64,000 nt of DNA from assembly GCA_035699745.1 (NCBI GenBank), contig DASSPH010000069.1:168549-232548 (forward strand), read 5' to 3'. Position numbers and translations under genes: made by a program. Origin of the DNA: Vicinamibacterales bacterium. GTDB lineage: Bacteria; Acidobacteriota; Vicinamibacteria; Vicinamibacterales; 2-12-FULL-66-21. Shown here in pieces: positions 34,813-42,948 of this stretch; position 1 is the stretch's first letter; each line of letters opens with the position of its first letter. The notes under the pieces are model-generated. The model was not told where the DNA came from. It ran no database searches and worked only from the letters and a program-made list of their open reading frames with translations.

Positions 34813-37113
34813 GTGCGCTGGTTCTCACTCGATCACAAGATCATCGGCCTGCAGTATGCCGTCACGAGCATGGTGTTCCTGCTCGTGGGCTTCGCGCTGA
34901 TGATGCTGCTCCGCTGGCAGCTCGCGTATCCGATGCAGCCGATACCGCTCATCGGCGGTCTGCTCGGCGCGCAGAACACGGCGAACGGCATCATGCTGCC
35001 CGAGTTCTACAACCAGCTCGGCGCGATGCACGGCACGATCATGATCTTCCTCGGCGTCGTGCCGCTCGCCGTCGGCGGGTTCGGCAACTACCTCGTGCCG
35101 CTGCAGGTCGGCGCGTCGGACATGGCGTTCCCGCGGCTGAACATGCTCAGCTACTGGACCTATCTCGCCGGCGGCATCGTCATGATGGCGAGCTTCTTCG
35201 TCCCCGGCGGCGCGCCGAACAGCGGCTGGACGTCGTATCCGCCGCTGGCAGACTTCGCCACGATGGGCCAGACCTGGTGGCTCGGCGGCATGCTGCTGCT
35301 GATCACCTCGTCGCTCTTCGGCTCGATCAACATCATCGTGACCATCGTCCAGATGCGCGCGCCCGGACTGACGTTCATGCGCCTGCCGTTCCTGGTCTGG
35401 GCGCAGCTGGTGACCGCCTTTCTGCTGCTGCTCGCCTTCCCGCCGCTGGAAGCGGCCGGACTGATGCAGCTGATGGATCGCGTCGGCGGATCGAGCTTCT
35501 TCCTGCCGAGCGGCCTGGTCGTCGGGCAGAAGCCGCTCGCCGCCGCGGGCGGCGGCAACCCGCTGCTGTGGCAGCACCTGTTCTGGTTCCTCGCGCATCC
35601 GGAGGTGTACGTCCTGATCCTGCCGGCGATGGGCATCGTCGCCGAAGTGATCGCCAACAACATCCGCAAGCCGCTGTGGGGCTACCGCCTGATGGTCTGG
35701 GCGGCGATCTTCCTCGGCTTCATGTCGATGCTGGTGTGGGCCCACCACATGTTCCTCACCGGGATGGGAACGGCGATGAGCGCGTTCTTCCAGACGACGA
35801 CGATGATCGTGTCGATCCCGTCGGTGGTGATCCTGACCTCGCTGCTGATGTCGCTGTGGGGCGGGTCGATCCGGTTCAACACGCCGATGCTCTTCGCGCT
35901 CGCCTTCCTGCCGATGTTCGGCCTCGGCGGGCTGACCGGTCTGCCGCTGGGACTGGCCGCGAGCGACGTCCACCTGCACGACACCTACTACGTCGTCGGC
36001 CACTTCCACTACATCGTCGCGCCGGGGACGATCTTCGCGCTGTTCGCCGGCGTGTATTACTGGTTTCCGAAAGTGACCGGGAAGATGCTCGACGAGCGTC
36101 TCGGCCGGCTTCATTTCGCCGGATCGTTCATCTGCATGAACGCGATCTTCATGCCGATGTTCATCCAGGGACTCGCCGGCGTGAACCGCCGCTTGTACGA
36201 CGGGGGCATCGGCTACGCGCACGCCGCGGGACTGCAGAAGTGGAACGTGATGCAGGGCTGGGCGGCGTGGGCGCTGGGCCTGGTGCAGCTGCTGTTCCTG
36301 TTCAATCTCGCGTGGACGCTCTGGCGCGGACGGCGCGCCGCCGAGAATCCGTGGCAGGCGACGACGCTCGAGTGGTCCGCGGCGACGCCGCCGCCGCACG
36401 GCAACTTCGCCGCCGTCCCGATCGTCCGCCGCGGCGCCTACGAGTACAGCGTGCCGGGCGCAGCGGCCGACTTCGTCCTGCAGCACGAGGCGAGTGAAGA
36501 CCCGCCGCGCCGCCTGCCTCATGCCGCCCCTCCGGACTACACGGTCGCGCGCCGCGAGGACACCGGTTCGAACAACGTTCAGCTCGGGGTATGGCTGTTC
36601 CTGGCGTCGGAGGCGATGCTCTTCGGCGGCCTGTTCTCTGCGTATTTCATGCTGCGCGCGGGGTCGCTCCAGCCGTGGCTCCCGCTGGCGGGCCACTCCC
36701 GGGCAGCGGCGGTCATCACGCTGCTGCTCTTCGGCGGGACCGCCGCGTTCGCGGCGGCGCTGCGGATGGCGCGAGAGCGGCGGATCGCGGCGTTCCGCCG
36801 CTGGATGGTTGCGGCGGTGCTGCTGCCGCTGCTGTTCGTGCCGTACACGCTGCTCGAGTATCTGGATCTCGGCGAGTTCGGCTTCCGTCCCTCGAGCAGC
36901 ACGCAGGCGGCGACATTCTTTCTGCTGACCGGCGTGCATGCGCTCCACGTGGCGGCGGGCGTGCTGGCCAACGTGCGCCTCCTCGTCACCGCGACCGACA
37001 CGTGGGTCGGCGATGCCGCGCGCGTCGTCAACCGCGTCGAAGCGACGCGCCTGTATTGGTACTTCGTGGACGCCGTCTGGGTGATCCTGCTGGTGCTGTT
37101 CTATGTGGCCTGA
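34813..37113 (+). CDS. heme-copper oxidase, fused subunits I and III
   Basis: 766 residues from a GTG. Subunit I (about 1-540) has the low-spin heme histidine in QLGAMHG (73), the copper-B ligands His262 and the HH pair near 311-312, the cross-linked tyrosine in AHPEVY (266) with Glu264, and the heme ligands in VVGHFHYIV (397, 399). Subunit III (about 580-766) begins NNVQLGVWLFLASEAMLFGG and ends in VDAVWVILLVLFYVA. Together they reduce oxygen at the inner membrane. The position of the K-channel lysine (PTGIKVF in A-type enzymes) reads PSVVILT here, so that lysine is missing. Fused I-III is known in Thermus and other phyla. Confidence 0.92.
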   Translation: MRWFSLDHKIIGLQYAVTSMVFLLVGFALMMLLRWQLAYPMQPIPLIGGLLGAQNTANGIMLPEFYNQLGAMHGTIMIFLGVVPLAVGGFGNYLVPLQVGASDMAFPRLNMLSYWTYLAGGIVMMASFFVPGGAPNSGWTSYPPLADFATMGQTWWLGGMLLLITSSLFGSINIIVTIVQMRAPGLTFMRLPFLVWAQLVTAFLLLLAFPPLEAAGLMQLMDRVGGSSFFLPSGLVVGQKPLAAAGGGNPLLWQHLFWFLAHPEVYVLILPAMGIVAEVIANNIRKPLWGYRLMVWAAIFLGFMSMLVWAHHMFLTGMGTAMSAFFQTTTMIVSIPSVVILTSLLMSLWGGSIRFNTPMLFALAFLPMFGLGGLTGLPLGLAASDVHLHDTYYVVGHFHYIVAPGTIFALFAGVYYWFPKVTGKMLDERLGRLHFAGSFICMNAIFMPMFIQGLAGVNRRLYDGGIGYAHAAGLQKWNVMQGWAAWALGLVQLLFLFNLAWTLWRGRRAAENPWQATTLEWSAATPPPHGNFAAVPIVRRGAYEYSVPGAAADFVLQHEASEDPPRRLPHAAPPDYTVARREDTGSNNVQLGVWLFLASEAMLFGGLFSAYFMLRAGSLQPWLPLAGHSRAAAVITLLLFGGTAAFAAALRMARERRIAAFRRWMVAAVLLPLLFVPYTLLEYLDLGEFGFRPSSSTQAATFFLLTGVHALHVAAGVLANVRLLVTATDTWVGDAARVVNRVEATRLYWYFVDAVWVILLVLFYVA

Positions 37114-37279
37114 TCCGGTTCTCGCGTGTGCCGTGTGCTTCGGCGCTGCCGACGCTCCGATGCTGGACGCCGCGCGTATCGGCGTGATCGTGATGGCCGG
37201 CGTCACCTGCGGGATGCTCGCCGCGTTCGGCGCGTTCTTCGTCCGTCTGTCGCGGCGCGCCCGAAAGGGGGCACGCTAA
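37103..37279 (+). CDS. 58-residue membrane protein of the cox operon
   Basis: The start ATG at 37103 overlaps the oxidase stop, and its TAA overlaps the CoxB ATG in TAATG. The N-terminal part has a cysteine pair (ACAVCFGAADAP), then one membrane helix (IGVIVMAGVTCGMLAAFGAFF), then a basic tail. CAVCFG-type small proteins recur in oxidase operons of this kind, where they may help assembly or subunit packing; that recollection is general and the role is inferred. Confidence 0.65.
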   Translation: MWPDPVLACAVCFGAADAPMLDAARIGVIVMAGVTCGMLAAFGAFFVRLSRRARKGAR

Positions 37280-37998
37280 TGTTCGGGCTGCCGGTTCAGG
37301 CGTCGGCGCAGGCGGCGCAGCTCGATCGCATCACCACGCTGGTGCACATCCTCATGGCGGTGGTGTTCGTCGGATGGAGCATCTATTTCGTCTACGTGCT
37401 GGTTCGGTTCCGGCGCTCGCGGCAGCCCAGCGCCGTGCACGGCGGCGCGCGCGGGCGCTGGTCCACCTGGAGCGAGGCAGGCGTGGCGGCCGCAGAAGTG
37501 CTGTTGCTCGCCGCGTTCTCGATTCCCGCCTGGGCGGCGCTGGTGAACCCACCGGCCGGGAATGCCGTGGTCGTGCGGGTCGTCGCGCAGCAGTTCTCGT
37601 GGCTCATCCACTATCCCGGCGCGGACGGCGAGTTCGGCCGCATCGAGCCGTCGCTGATCGGCGCCGAGAATCCGTCCGGGCTGGATCGCGCGTCGATGCA
37701 CGCCGCGGACGACGTCGTGACGATCAACGAGATGCACCTGCCGCTCGGGCGCAGCGTCGTCGTGCAGCTGTCCGCGCGCGACGTGATCCACAGCTTCGGT
37801 GTGCCGGCCATGCGGGTGAAGCAGGACGCGATACCGGGCATGATGGTCCCGGTCTGGTTCACGCCGACGCTCGAGGGGAAGTTCGACATCGCGTGCTCGC
37901 AGTTGTGCGGCCTCGGGCATTACCGGATGCGCGGAGCGATTGTCGTCGAAGCGCCGGAGGCATTCGACCGATGGCTGGCGTCGGGCGCCGGCGGGTGA
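37279..37998 (+). CDS. coxB: cytochrome c oxidase subunit II
   Basis: 239 residues. Two membrane helices (about 15-40 and 70-90) are followed by the cupredoxin domain. The CuA ligands are His171 in DVIHSFGVP and the series C206, C210, H214 and M217 in CSQLCGLGHYRMRG; the usual glutamate between the cysteines is Gln. An aromatic electron-entry patch is present in QFSWLIHYPG. No cytochrome c domain is attached, so a separate cytochrome c is needed to reduce it. The start overlaps the small membrane protein gene. Confidence 0.9.
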   Translation: MFGLPVQASAQAAQLDRITTLVHILMAVVFVGWSIYFVYVLVRFRRSRQPSAVHGGARGRWSTWSEAGVAAAEVLLLAAFSIPAWAALVNPPAGNAVVVRVVAQQFSWLIHYPGADGEFGRIEPSLIGAENPSGLDRASMHAADDVVTINEMHLPLGRSVVVQLSARDVIHSFGVPAMRVKQDAIPGMMVPVWFTPTLEGKFDIACSQLCGLGHYRMRGAIVVEAPEAFDRWLASGAGG

Positions 37999-38007
37999 GC
38001 GCGCGGC

Positions 38008-39462
38008 ATGGACGCGAAGTACCTGTCGGATGCCGCGCATTTTCCCGGCGGTCATGCCGCCGCGATCGCGATTCCGCGCTCGCCCGTCGAGGTCCCTGCG
38101 ATCGTGCGCGGCGCGCGGACGCTGCTCGCGGTCGGGGCGCAGTCATCGCTCACCGGCGGCGCGACGCCGATGGGCGAGGTCCTGCTCTCCACTGAAAAGC
38201 TGAACCGCATCCTGGAGATCGGTCCGGGCCGCATTCGCGTCGAGGCGGGCGTGTCCGTCGCCGCGATGCAGGAAGCGCTGGCCCGCGAAGGAGCGTGGTT
38301 CCCCCCGGCGCCGACGTTCACCGGCGCGTTTGCCGGCGGAATCGTCGCGACCAATGCGGCGGGCGCCGCAACGTTCCGCCATGGGCCGGTGCGGCCGTGG
38401 GTGCAGGCGCTCACGGTCGTTCTGGCAGACGGCACGCAGCTCGACGTTCGCCGCGGCGGCGCGCGCGCCGCGGCGCTGGTGCCGCTGCCCACGTACCGGA
38501 TGCCGGACGTGGTGAAGGTGTCGGCGGGCTACTTTTCTGCGCCCGACATGGATCTGATCGATCTCTTCATCGGCTCGGAAGGAACGCTCGGCGTCATCAC
38601 CACGGTGACGTTTCGCACGCTGTCGCCGATGCCCACGTCCGCGCTCGCGTTCGTGCCGTGCCCTTCGGAGCGGGAGGCGCTGGCGCTCGTCGCGGATCTC
38701 CGCCGTGAGCCGGCGGTCGCCGCGATCGAGCACGTCGATCGACGCTGCCTGGAGATCCTGCACGAGGACGGCGCGGATCGCCGCTGTGACGTCCGCGTGC
38801 CGTCCGGGACGGATCTGGCGCTGCTGGTCCAGCTCGAGCTGCCGCCGGGCACCACGGCAGCGGAGGCGTTCTCGCAGATCGAAGATTCGCTCGGCGGCGG
38901 CGACACGGCGCTCGGCCGCGTCTGCCGGCTGCTCCACGCGCACGGAGTGTTCGACGCGACCGAGATGGCGCTGCCGGGCCAGGTCCGGCGCGCCGAACAG
39001 CTGATCGCGCTCCGCGAGGCGGTGCCCGCCGGGGTCAATCAGCGCGTCGGCCGCGCGCAGCAGACGATCGACCCGCGGATCGCCAAGACCGCGGCCGACA
39101 TGATCGTGCCGTTCGAGCGGTTCGGCGAGATGATGCGGATCTACCGCGACGGGTTCGGATCGCGCGGACTCGACTTCGCCGTGTGGGGGCACATCTCCGA
39201 CGGCAACGTCCATCCCAACGTCCTGCCGCGGTCGTATGAAGACGTCGAGCGGGGCAAGGACGCCATCCTGTTCTTCGGGCGCGAAGCGGCGCGGCTTGGC
39301 GGCTGTCCGCTCGCCGAGCACGGCGTCGGGCGCAATCCGGTCAAGCAGGCGCTGTTGCGCGGCCTGTATGGGGAGGACGGCATCGACCAGATGCGCGCCA
39401 TCAAGCGCGCGCTGGATCCCGACTGGAAGCTCGCGCCCGGCGTGATCTTCCCCCGCGCCTGA
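38008..39462 (+). CDS. FAD-linked oxidase of the glycolate oxidase GlcD / D-lactate dehydrogenase type
   Basis: 484 residues. The FAD-binding PCMH domain is seen in LLAVGAQSSLTGGATPMGEVLLS and GGIVATNAAGAATFRHG, then DLFIGSEGTLGVIT. The C-terminal cap domain has FAVWGHISDGNVHPNVLPR and LAEHGVGRNPVKQ, with the histidines that hold a 2-hydroxy acid. It would oxidise glycolate, D-lactate or a similar 2-hydroxy acid. It starts nine bases after coxB, so it is likely part of the oxidase operon and could feed the chain. No GlcE or GlcF is next to it. Confidence 0.85.
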   Translation: MDAKYLSDAAHFPGGHAAAIAIPRSPVEVPAIVRGARTLLAVGAQSSLTGGATPMGEVLLSTEKLNRILEIGPGRIRVEAGVSVAAMQEALAREGAWFPPAPTFTGAFAGGIVATNAAGAATFRHGPVRPWVQALTVVLADGTQLDVRRGGARAAALVPLPTYRMPDVVKVSAGYFSAPDMDLIDLFIGSEGTLGVITTVTFRTLSPMPTSALAFVPCPSEREALALVADLRREPAVAAIEHVDRRCLEILHEDGADRRCDVRVPSGTDLALLVQLELPPGTTAAEAFSQIEDSLGGGDTALGRVCRLLHAHGVFDATEMALPGQVRRAEQLIALREAVPAGVNQRVGRAQQTIDPRIAKTAADMIVPFERFGEMMRIYRDGFGSRGLDFAVWGHISDGNVHPNVLPRSYEDVERGKDAILFFGREAARLGGCPLAEHGVGRNPVKQALLRGLYGEDGIDQMRAIKRALDPDWKLAPGVIFPRA

Positions 39463-39467
39463 GAAAC

Positions 39468-39487
39468 GGGGACAGTCCCCTTTTTTT
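39468..39487 (+). terminator. GGGGACAGTCCCC hairpin with T run; also a REP copy
   Basis: Five bases after the flavoprotein stop, a six-base-pair stem GGGGAC/GTCCCC (39468-39480) is followed by seven T, the form of an intrinsic terminator. The same palindrome recurs on the other side of the transposase gene, so it is also a REP-type element bordering a RAYT unit. Confidence 0.7.
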
Positions 39488-39502
39488 GTGAACGCCAGTT
39501 GA

Positions 39503-40210
39503 CTATTGGACGACGGGGTCGGTGGCGGAGACGATCGGCTCTGGCGCGCAACCGGTTGGCCTGCCAGGTTTTCGCAGGGTATGGGTCAGGTCGAATCGAT
39601 CGGCAATTCGCGTTACCCACTTCGGCGCGCCGTAGGGTGCGCCCCGGCTTGCCGACTCCCGAATCGCGCTCGTTTCCTTGGCCGTTTGCCGCGCGTTCAC
39701 GTAGGTCAACCAGTCGGCCGGCTTGGGTACCGGTCCATCTGACAACTCCGGGCGACCAGGATCGCGGGCATGCGGTGATGCGCTGGACCACATGTAGTCC
39801 TCGGCTCGACGCACCAGGCCCGCGGATCGTGCGTTGGCCTCGACGTACCGCAGCACGCGCAAGAGATGATGGTCGGCCTGGACGATCGCATTCGTATACC
39901 GCCCCTGGTAGATGTGGCCCGGGCTGGCGGGCCTGTAATGCCGCAGGTAATGGTTAATGTGCAGATTCATCAGCAGTTGCATGAAAACGGGGAGGTCCTC
40001 GCCCGCGTGCGGCCAGACGACCAGGTGAAAGTGGTTGCGCATGATGCAATACCCGAGGATGCGCATGCCGACTCTCCGCTGCGCGTCGGCGACGAGCCTG
40101 AGAAACGCCCGAAAGTCTCCGGACTTGAAGAAGAGCGTCTCGCGATGATCCCCGCGATTCAGGACGTGTTGAGCGTACCCGTCCGGCGAAACGCGAGGAT
40201 GCCGAGGCAT
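39503..40210 (-). CDS. REP-associated tyrosine transposase (RAYT, Y1 HUH family)
   Basis: 235 residues. The HUH motif is NHFHLVV (His60 and His62). The catalytic tyrosine is probably Tyr122 in LRYVEANARSAGLV, which matches the usual YxxxNPxRAGLV pattern. GHIYQGRY is another conserved RAYT segment. RAYTs are single-copy domesticated relatives of IS200/IS605 transposases that act on REP palindromes, and this one is bordered by three copies of GGGGACWGTCCCC. It appears intact. The insertion lies neatly between two operons. Confidence 0.87.
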   Translation of the reverse strand: MPRHPRVSPDGYAQHVLNRGDHRETLFFKSGDFRAFLRLVADAQRRVGMRILGYCIMRNHFHLVVWPHAGEDLPVFMQLLMNLHINHYLRHYRPASPGHIYQGRYTNAIVQADHHLLRVLRYVEANARSAGLVRRAEDYMWSSASPHARDPGRPELSDGPVPKPADWLTYVNARQTAKETSAIRESASRGAPYGAPKWVTRIADRFDLTHTLRKPGRPTGCAPEPIVSATDPVVQ

Positions 40211-40272
40211 GCCGCGCCCGATCTCAACAACTGTGCCGACTCGGCGAGGCGGCTGAAACGCCGCGCACGAAA

Positions 40273-40346
40273 GGGGACTGTCCCCTTTTCCCGCGGGCGG
40301 CTGAAACGGCGCGAAAAACGGCGGCGGAAGAATGGGGACTGTCCCC
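40273..40346. repeat. two REP-like palindromes GGGGACTGTCCCC beside the RAYT gene
   Basis: Identical 13-base palindromes lie at 40273-40285 and 40334-40346, each followed by four or five T. Both are preceded, about 20-30 bases upstream, by a GCGGCTGAAACG-type stretch (near 40249 and 40298), so the whole unit of about 50-60 bases is duplicated. The third copy (39468-39480) is on the far side of the gene in the opposite sense. The last copy ends four bases before the fhs stop. Confidence 0.75.
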
Positions 40347-40350
40347 TTTT

Positions 40351-42030
40351 TCAGGACAGGCCGACGATGTGGCCTTCGGGGGTCACCGACATGCCCTCGG
40401 CGGCGGGGACCTTCGGCAGGCCGGGCATCGTCATGATGTCGCCGGTCTTCGCCACCACGAAGCCGGCTCCCGCGGAGCCGTAGACTTCACTCACCGTGAT
40501 GCGGAAGCCGCGGGGGCGGCCGAGGCGGGACGGATCGTCGGTCAGCGAATACTGCGTCTTGGCCATACACACCGGCGTGTCGTGCAGACCGATGCTCTCG
40601 AGATGGTCGATCGCGCGCTCGGCGCCGGGCGTGTAGTCCACGCCGTCGCCGCCGTAGACCCGGCGGACGATGGTGTCGATCTTCTCCCTCACCGGCTGCG
40701 TCACGTCGTAGATGGGCGCGTACTTCGCGGTGCGCCCGTCGAGCAGCGCGAGCACCTCCCGCGCCAGCGCCTCGCCGCCGGCGCCCCCCTTCTCCCACAC
40801 CTCGCAGAGCACGACCGTCGCGCCGAGCCGCGCCGCGTGATCGTGCACCATCTGCAGCTCCGCCTCGGTGTCGGCGATGAACCGGTTGATCGCCACCACC
40901 ACCGGGACGCCGAACTGCCGGACGTTGGCGATGTGATGATCGAGATGCGGCAGCCCGCGCTCGAGCGCCACGAGATCGCCGACGGTCAACGCGCGCTTGT
41001 CCGCGCCGCCCTGCATCTTCAGCGACCGCACGGTCGCAACCAGCACCGCCGCCTCCGGATTGAGGCCGCCGACACGGCACTTGATGTCGAAGAACTTCTC
41101 CGCACCGAGATCGGACCCGAACCCGGCTTCGGTGATGACGACGTCGCCGAGCGCCAGACCGGCGCGGGTGGCGAGGATGCTGTTGCACCCGTGCGCGATG
41201 TTGCCGAACGGGCCGGCGTGGAGAATCGCCGGACCGCCTTCGAGCGTCTGCACCAGATTGGGCGCCAGCGCGTCCTTCAACAGCATCGCCATCGCCCCGG
41301 ATGCCTTGAGATCCTGCGCGCGCACGGGCGAGCGCAGCGGTCCCTGGCTCGCACCCACGATGATCCGGCCGAGACGGTGTTCGAGATCCTCGCGGCTCGT
41401 CGCCAGCGCGAGGATCGCCATCACCTCGCTCGCCGGAATGATCACCCACCGCTCTTCGCGGACGACGCCGTTGGCGGCGCCGCCGAGGCCGATGATCGCG
41501 TGCCGCAAAGCACGGTCGTTCATGTCGATGGTGCGCGGCCAGCTGATGCGGCGGGTGTCGATGCCGAGCGGGTTCCCCTGCTGCAGATGGTTGTCGAGCA
41601 TCGCCGACAACAGCCCGTGCGCACTCGCGATGGCGTGGAAATCACCGGTGAAGTGCAGGTTGATGTCCGCCATGGGAATCACCTGCGAGTAGCCGCCGCC
41701 GGCGGCGCCCCCCTTGACGCCGAATACCGGCCCGAGACTCGGCTCGCGCATGCAGAGGACGGCGTTGACGCCGAGGCGCCGCAGGGCCTGCGACAGCCCG
41801 ACCGACACCGTGCTCTTGCCCTCGCCCGCCGGCGTGGGACTGATCGCCGTGACCAGCACCAGCCGGCCTCTCGCCGGCTGCGCGGCGACGTCGAGCGGCA
41901 GCTTGGCCTTGTGCCTGCCGTACTGCTCGATGTCGTCCGGGCCGAGCCCGAGATCGCGCGCCACGTCCACGATCGGACGGGGCGTGACGTTGTTGGCGAT
42001 TTCAATGTCGGAGGGAACGCTCAGCGGCAT
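40351..42030 (-). CDS. fhs: formate-tetrahydrofolate ligase
   Basis: 559 residues, the normal length. It makes 10-formyl-THF from formate, ATP and THF. The P-loop is SPTPAGEGKSTVSVGLSQAL near 66. Family segments include EPSLGPVFGVKGGAAGGG, FTGDFHAI, TEAGFGSDLGAEKFFDIKCR and KTQYSLTDD. A CCGGAG ribosome binding site precedes the ATG at 42030, 15 bases after the formate dehydrogenase ferredoxin gene. Gene order puts it last in the formate dehydrogenase operon, so formate made or used there is linked to the folate C1 pool. Confidence 0.95.
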   Translation of the reverse strand: MPLSVPSDIEIANNVTPRPIVDVARDLGLGPDDIEQYGRHKAKLPLDVAAQPARGRLVLVTAISPTPAGEGKSTVSVGLSQALRRLGVNAVLCMREPSLGPVFGVKGGAAGGGYSQVIPMADINLHFTGDFHAIASAHGLLSAMLDNHLQQGNPLGIDTRRISWPRTIDMNDRALRHAIIGLGGAANGVVREERWVIIPASEVMAILALATSREDLEHRLGRIIVGASQGPLRSPVRAQDLKASGAMAMLLKDALAPNLVQTLEGGPAILHAGPFGNIAHGCNSILATRAGLALGDVVITEAGFGSDLGAEKFFDIKCRVGGLNPEAAVLVATVRSLKMQGGADKRALTVGDLVALERGLPHLDHHIANVRQFGVPVVVAINRFIADTEAELQMVHDHAARLGATVVLCEVWEKGGAGGEALAREVLALLDGRTAKYAPIYDVTQPVREKIDTIVRRVYGGDGVDYTPGAERAIDHLESIGLHDTPVCMAKTQYSLTDDPSRLGRPRGFRITVSEVYGSAGAGFVVAKTGDIMTMPGLPKVPAAEGMSVTPEGHIVGLS

Positions 42031-42045
42031 GTGTCTCCGGATGTC

Positions 42046-42948
42046 TCACTCGGCGCCGGTCGATCGCGCGGGGGGCGAGACGAAGCTCCAGCCAAACCGC
42101 CCCTTGATGCAGAGATTACCGGCGGTAATCGAGTTGTCGAGCGGCGACGTGGCCTTGACGATCTCCCCGTCCTGCACGTGCAGCGTCAGCGTGCAGCCGA
42201 CGCCGCAGTATGGACAGATGGTATCGGTCGTCGTCTGGCGCGACGGCTCCCACTCGCCGCTGCGGCGCAGATCGAACTCGCGGCTGGCCATCAACGCGCC
42301 GGTGGGACACACGGCGATGCAGTTGCCGCAGTAGACACAGGCCGAGTCGGGCAGCGGGGCGTCGAACTCGGTCGCAATCCCGGCGCCGAATCCACGGCCC
42401 GCGACGGCGATCGCGAAGGTGTTCTGGTGATCCGGCCCGCACGCCTCGACGCACTTGTAGCAGAGCACGCACTTGCTGTAGTCGCGGACGTAGAGATCGT
42501 TGTCGATCTTCACCGGCTGCGCGACGGTCGCCGCCGCCGCGCCGAAGCGCTCCGGACGGCACTCGTACTCCGACAGCAGCTCGGCGAGCCCAGGTGCGGT
42601 CGACAGATCGACAGAGGACGCGAGCAGTTCGAGCACGACACGCCGCGCCAGGACGACGCGCGGGGAGCGCGTCTTCACCACCATGCCGGCCTCGACGGCG
42701 CGGGAGCAGCTGGGTGCGAGCACGCGCGCCCCCTCCACTTCCACGACGCACAGGCGGCAGACGTTCACCGGCTTCAGCGTTTCGAGAAAACAGAGCGTCG
42801 GAATGGCGATGCCGCTGGCCTGACAGGCGGCCAGGATGGTGGACCCGGCCGGCACCGTCACGTGACGGCCGTCGATCGTGAGCGTCACGGCCGGCGGCTG
42901 CGGACGCGGCGGCGGACCGATGGGCCGGAGCGTGATCGGTTCGCTCAT
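42046..42948 (-). CDS. formate dehydrogenase ferredoxin subunit carrying the FdhA N-terminal [4Fe-4S] domain
   Basis: 300 residues. Residues about 20-95 are a NuoG/HoxU-like [2Fe-2S] domain (PTLCFLETLKPVNVCRLC, then LAPSC). The His-Cys3 cluster motif that usually follows is absent. Two [4Fe-4S] motifs come next: CVLCYKCVEACG and CVYCGNCIAVCPTGAL. From about 240 the protein changes into the first domain of a molybdenum/tungsten formate dehydrogenase: CPYCGVGCTLTLHV, then LCIKGRFGWSF with the conserved lysine. It stops 14 residues later, where a normal alpha subunit would continue. The rest of that subunit is the separate gene at 44829-46772. ATG overlaps the previous stop (ATGA). Confidence 0.88.
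   Translation of the reverse strand: MSEPITLRPIGPPPRPQPPAVTLTIDGRHVTVPAGSTILAACQASGIAIPTLCFLETLKPVNVCRLCVVEVEGARVLAPSCSRAVEAGMVVKTRSPRVVLARRVVLELLASSVDLSTAPGLAELLSEYECRPERFGAAAATVAQPVKIDNDLYVRDYSKCVLCYKCVEACGPDHQNTFAIAVAGRGFGAGIATEFDAPLPDSACVYCGNCIAVCPTGALMASREFDLRRSGEWEPSRQTTTDTICPYCGVGCTLTLHVQDGEIVKATSPLDNSITAGNLCIKGRFGWSFVSPPARSTGAE

Noticed and set aside
33303..36497. 1064-codon plus-strand frame
   Set aside because: It overlaps the creatininase-like and oxidase genes in another frame; the oxidase frame has all heme and copper ligands.
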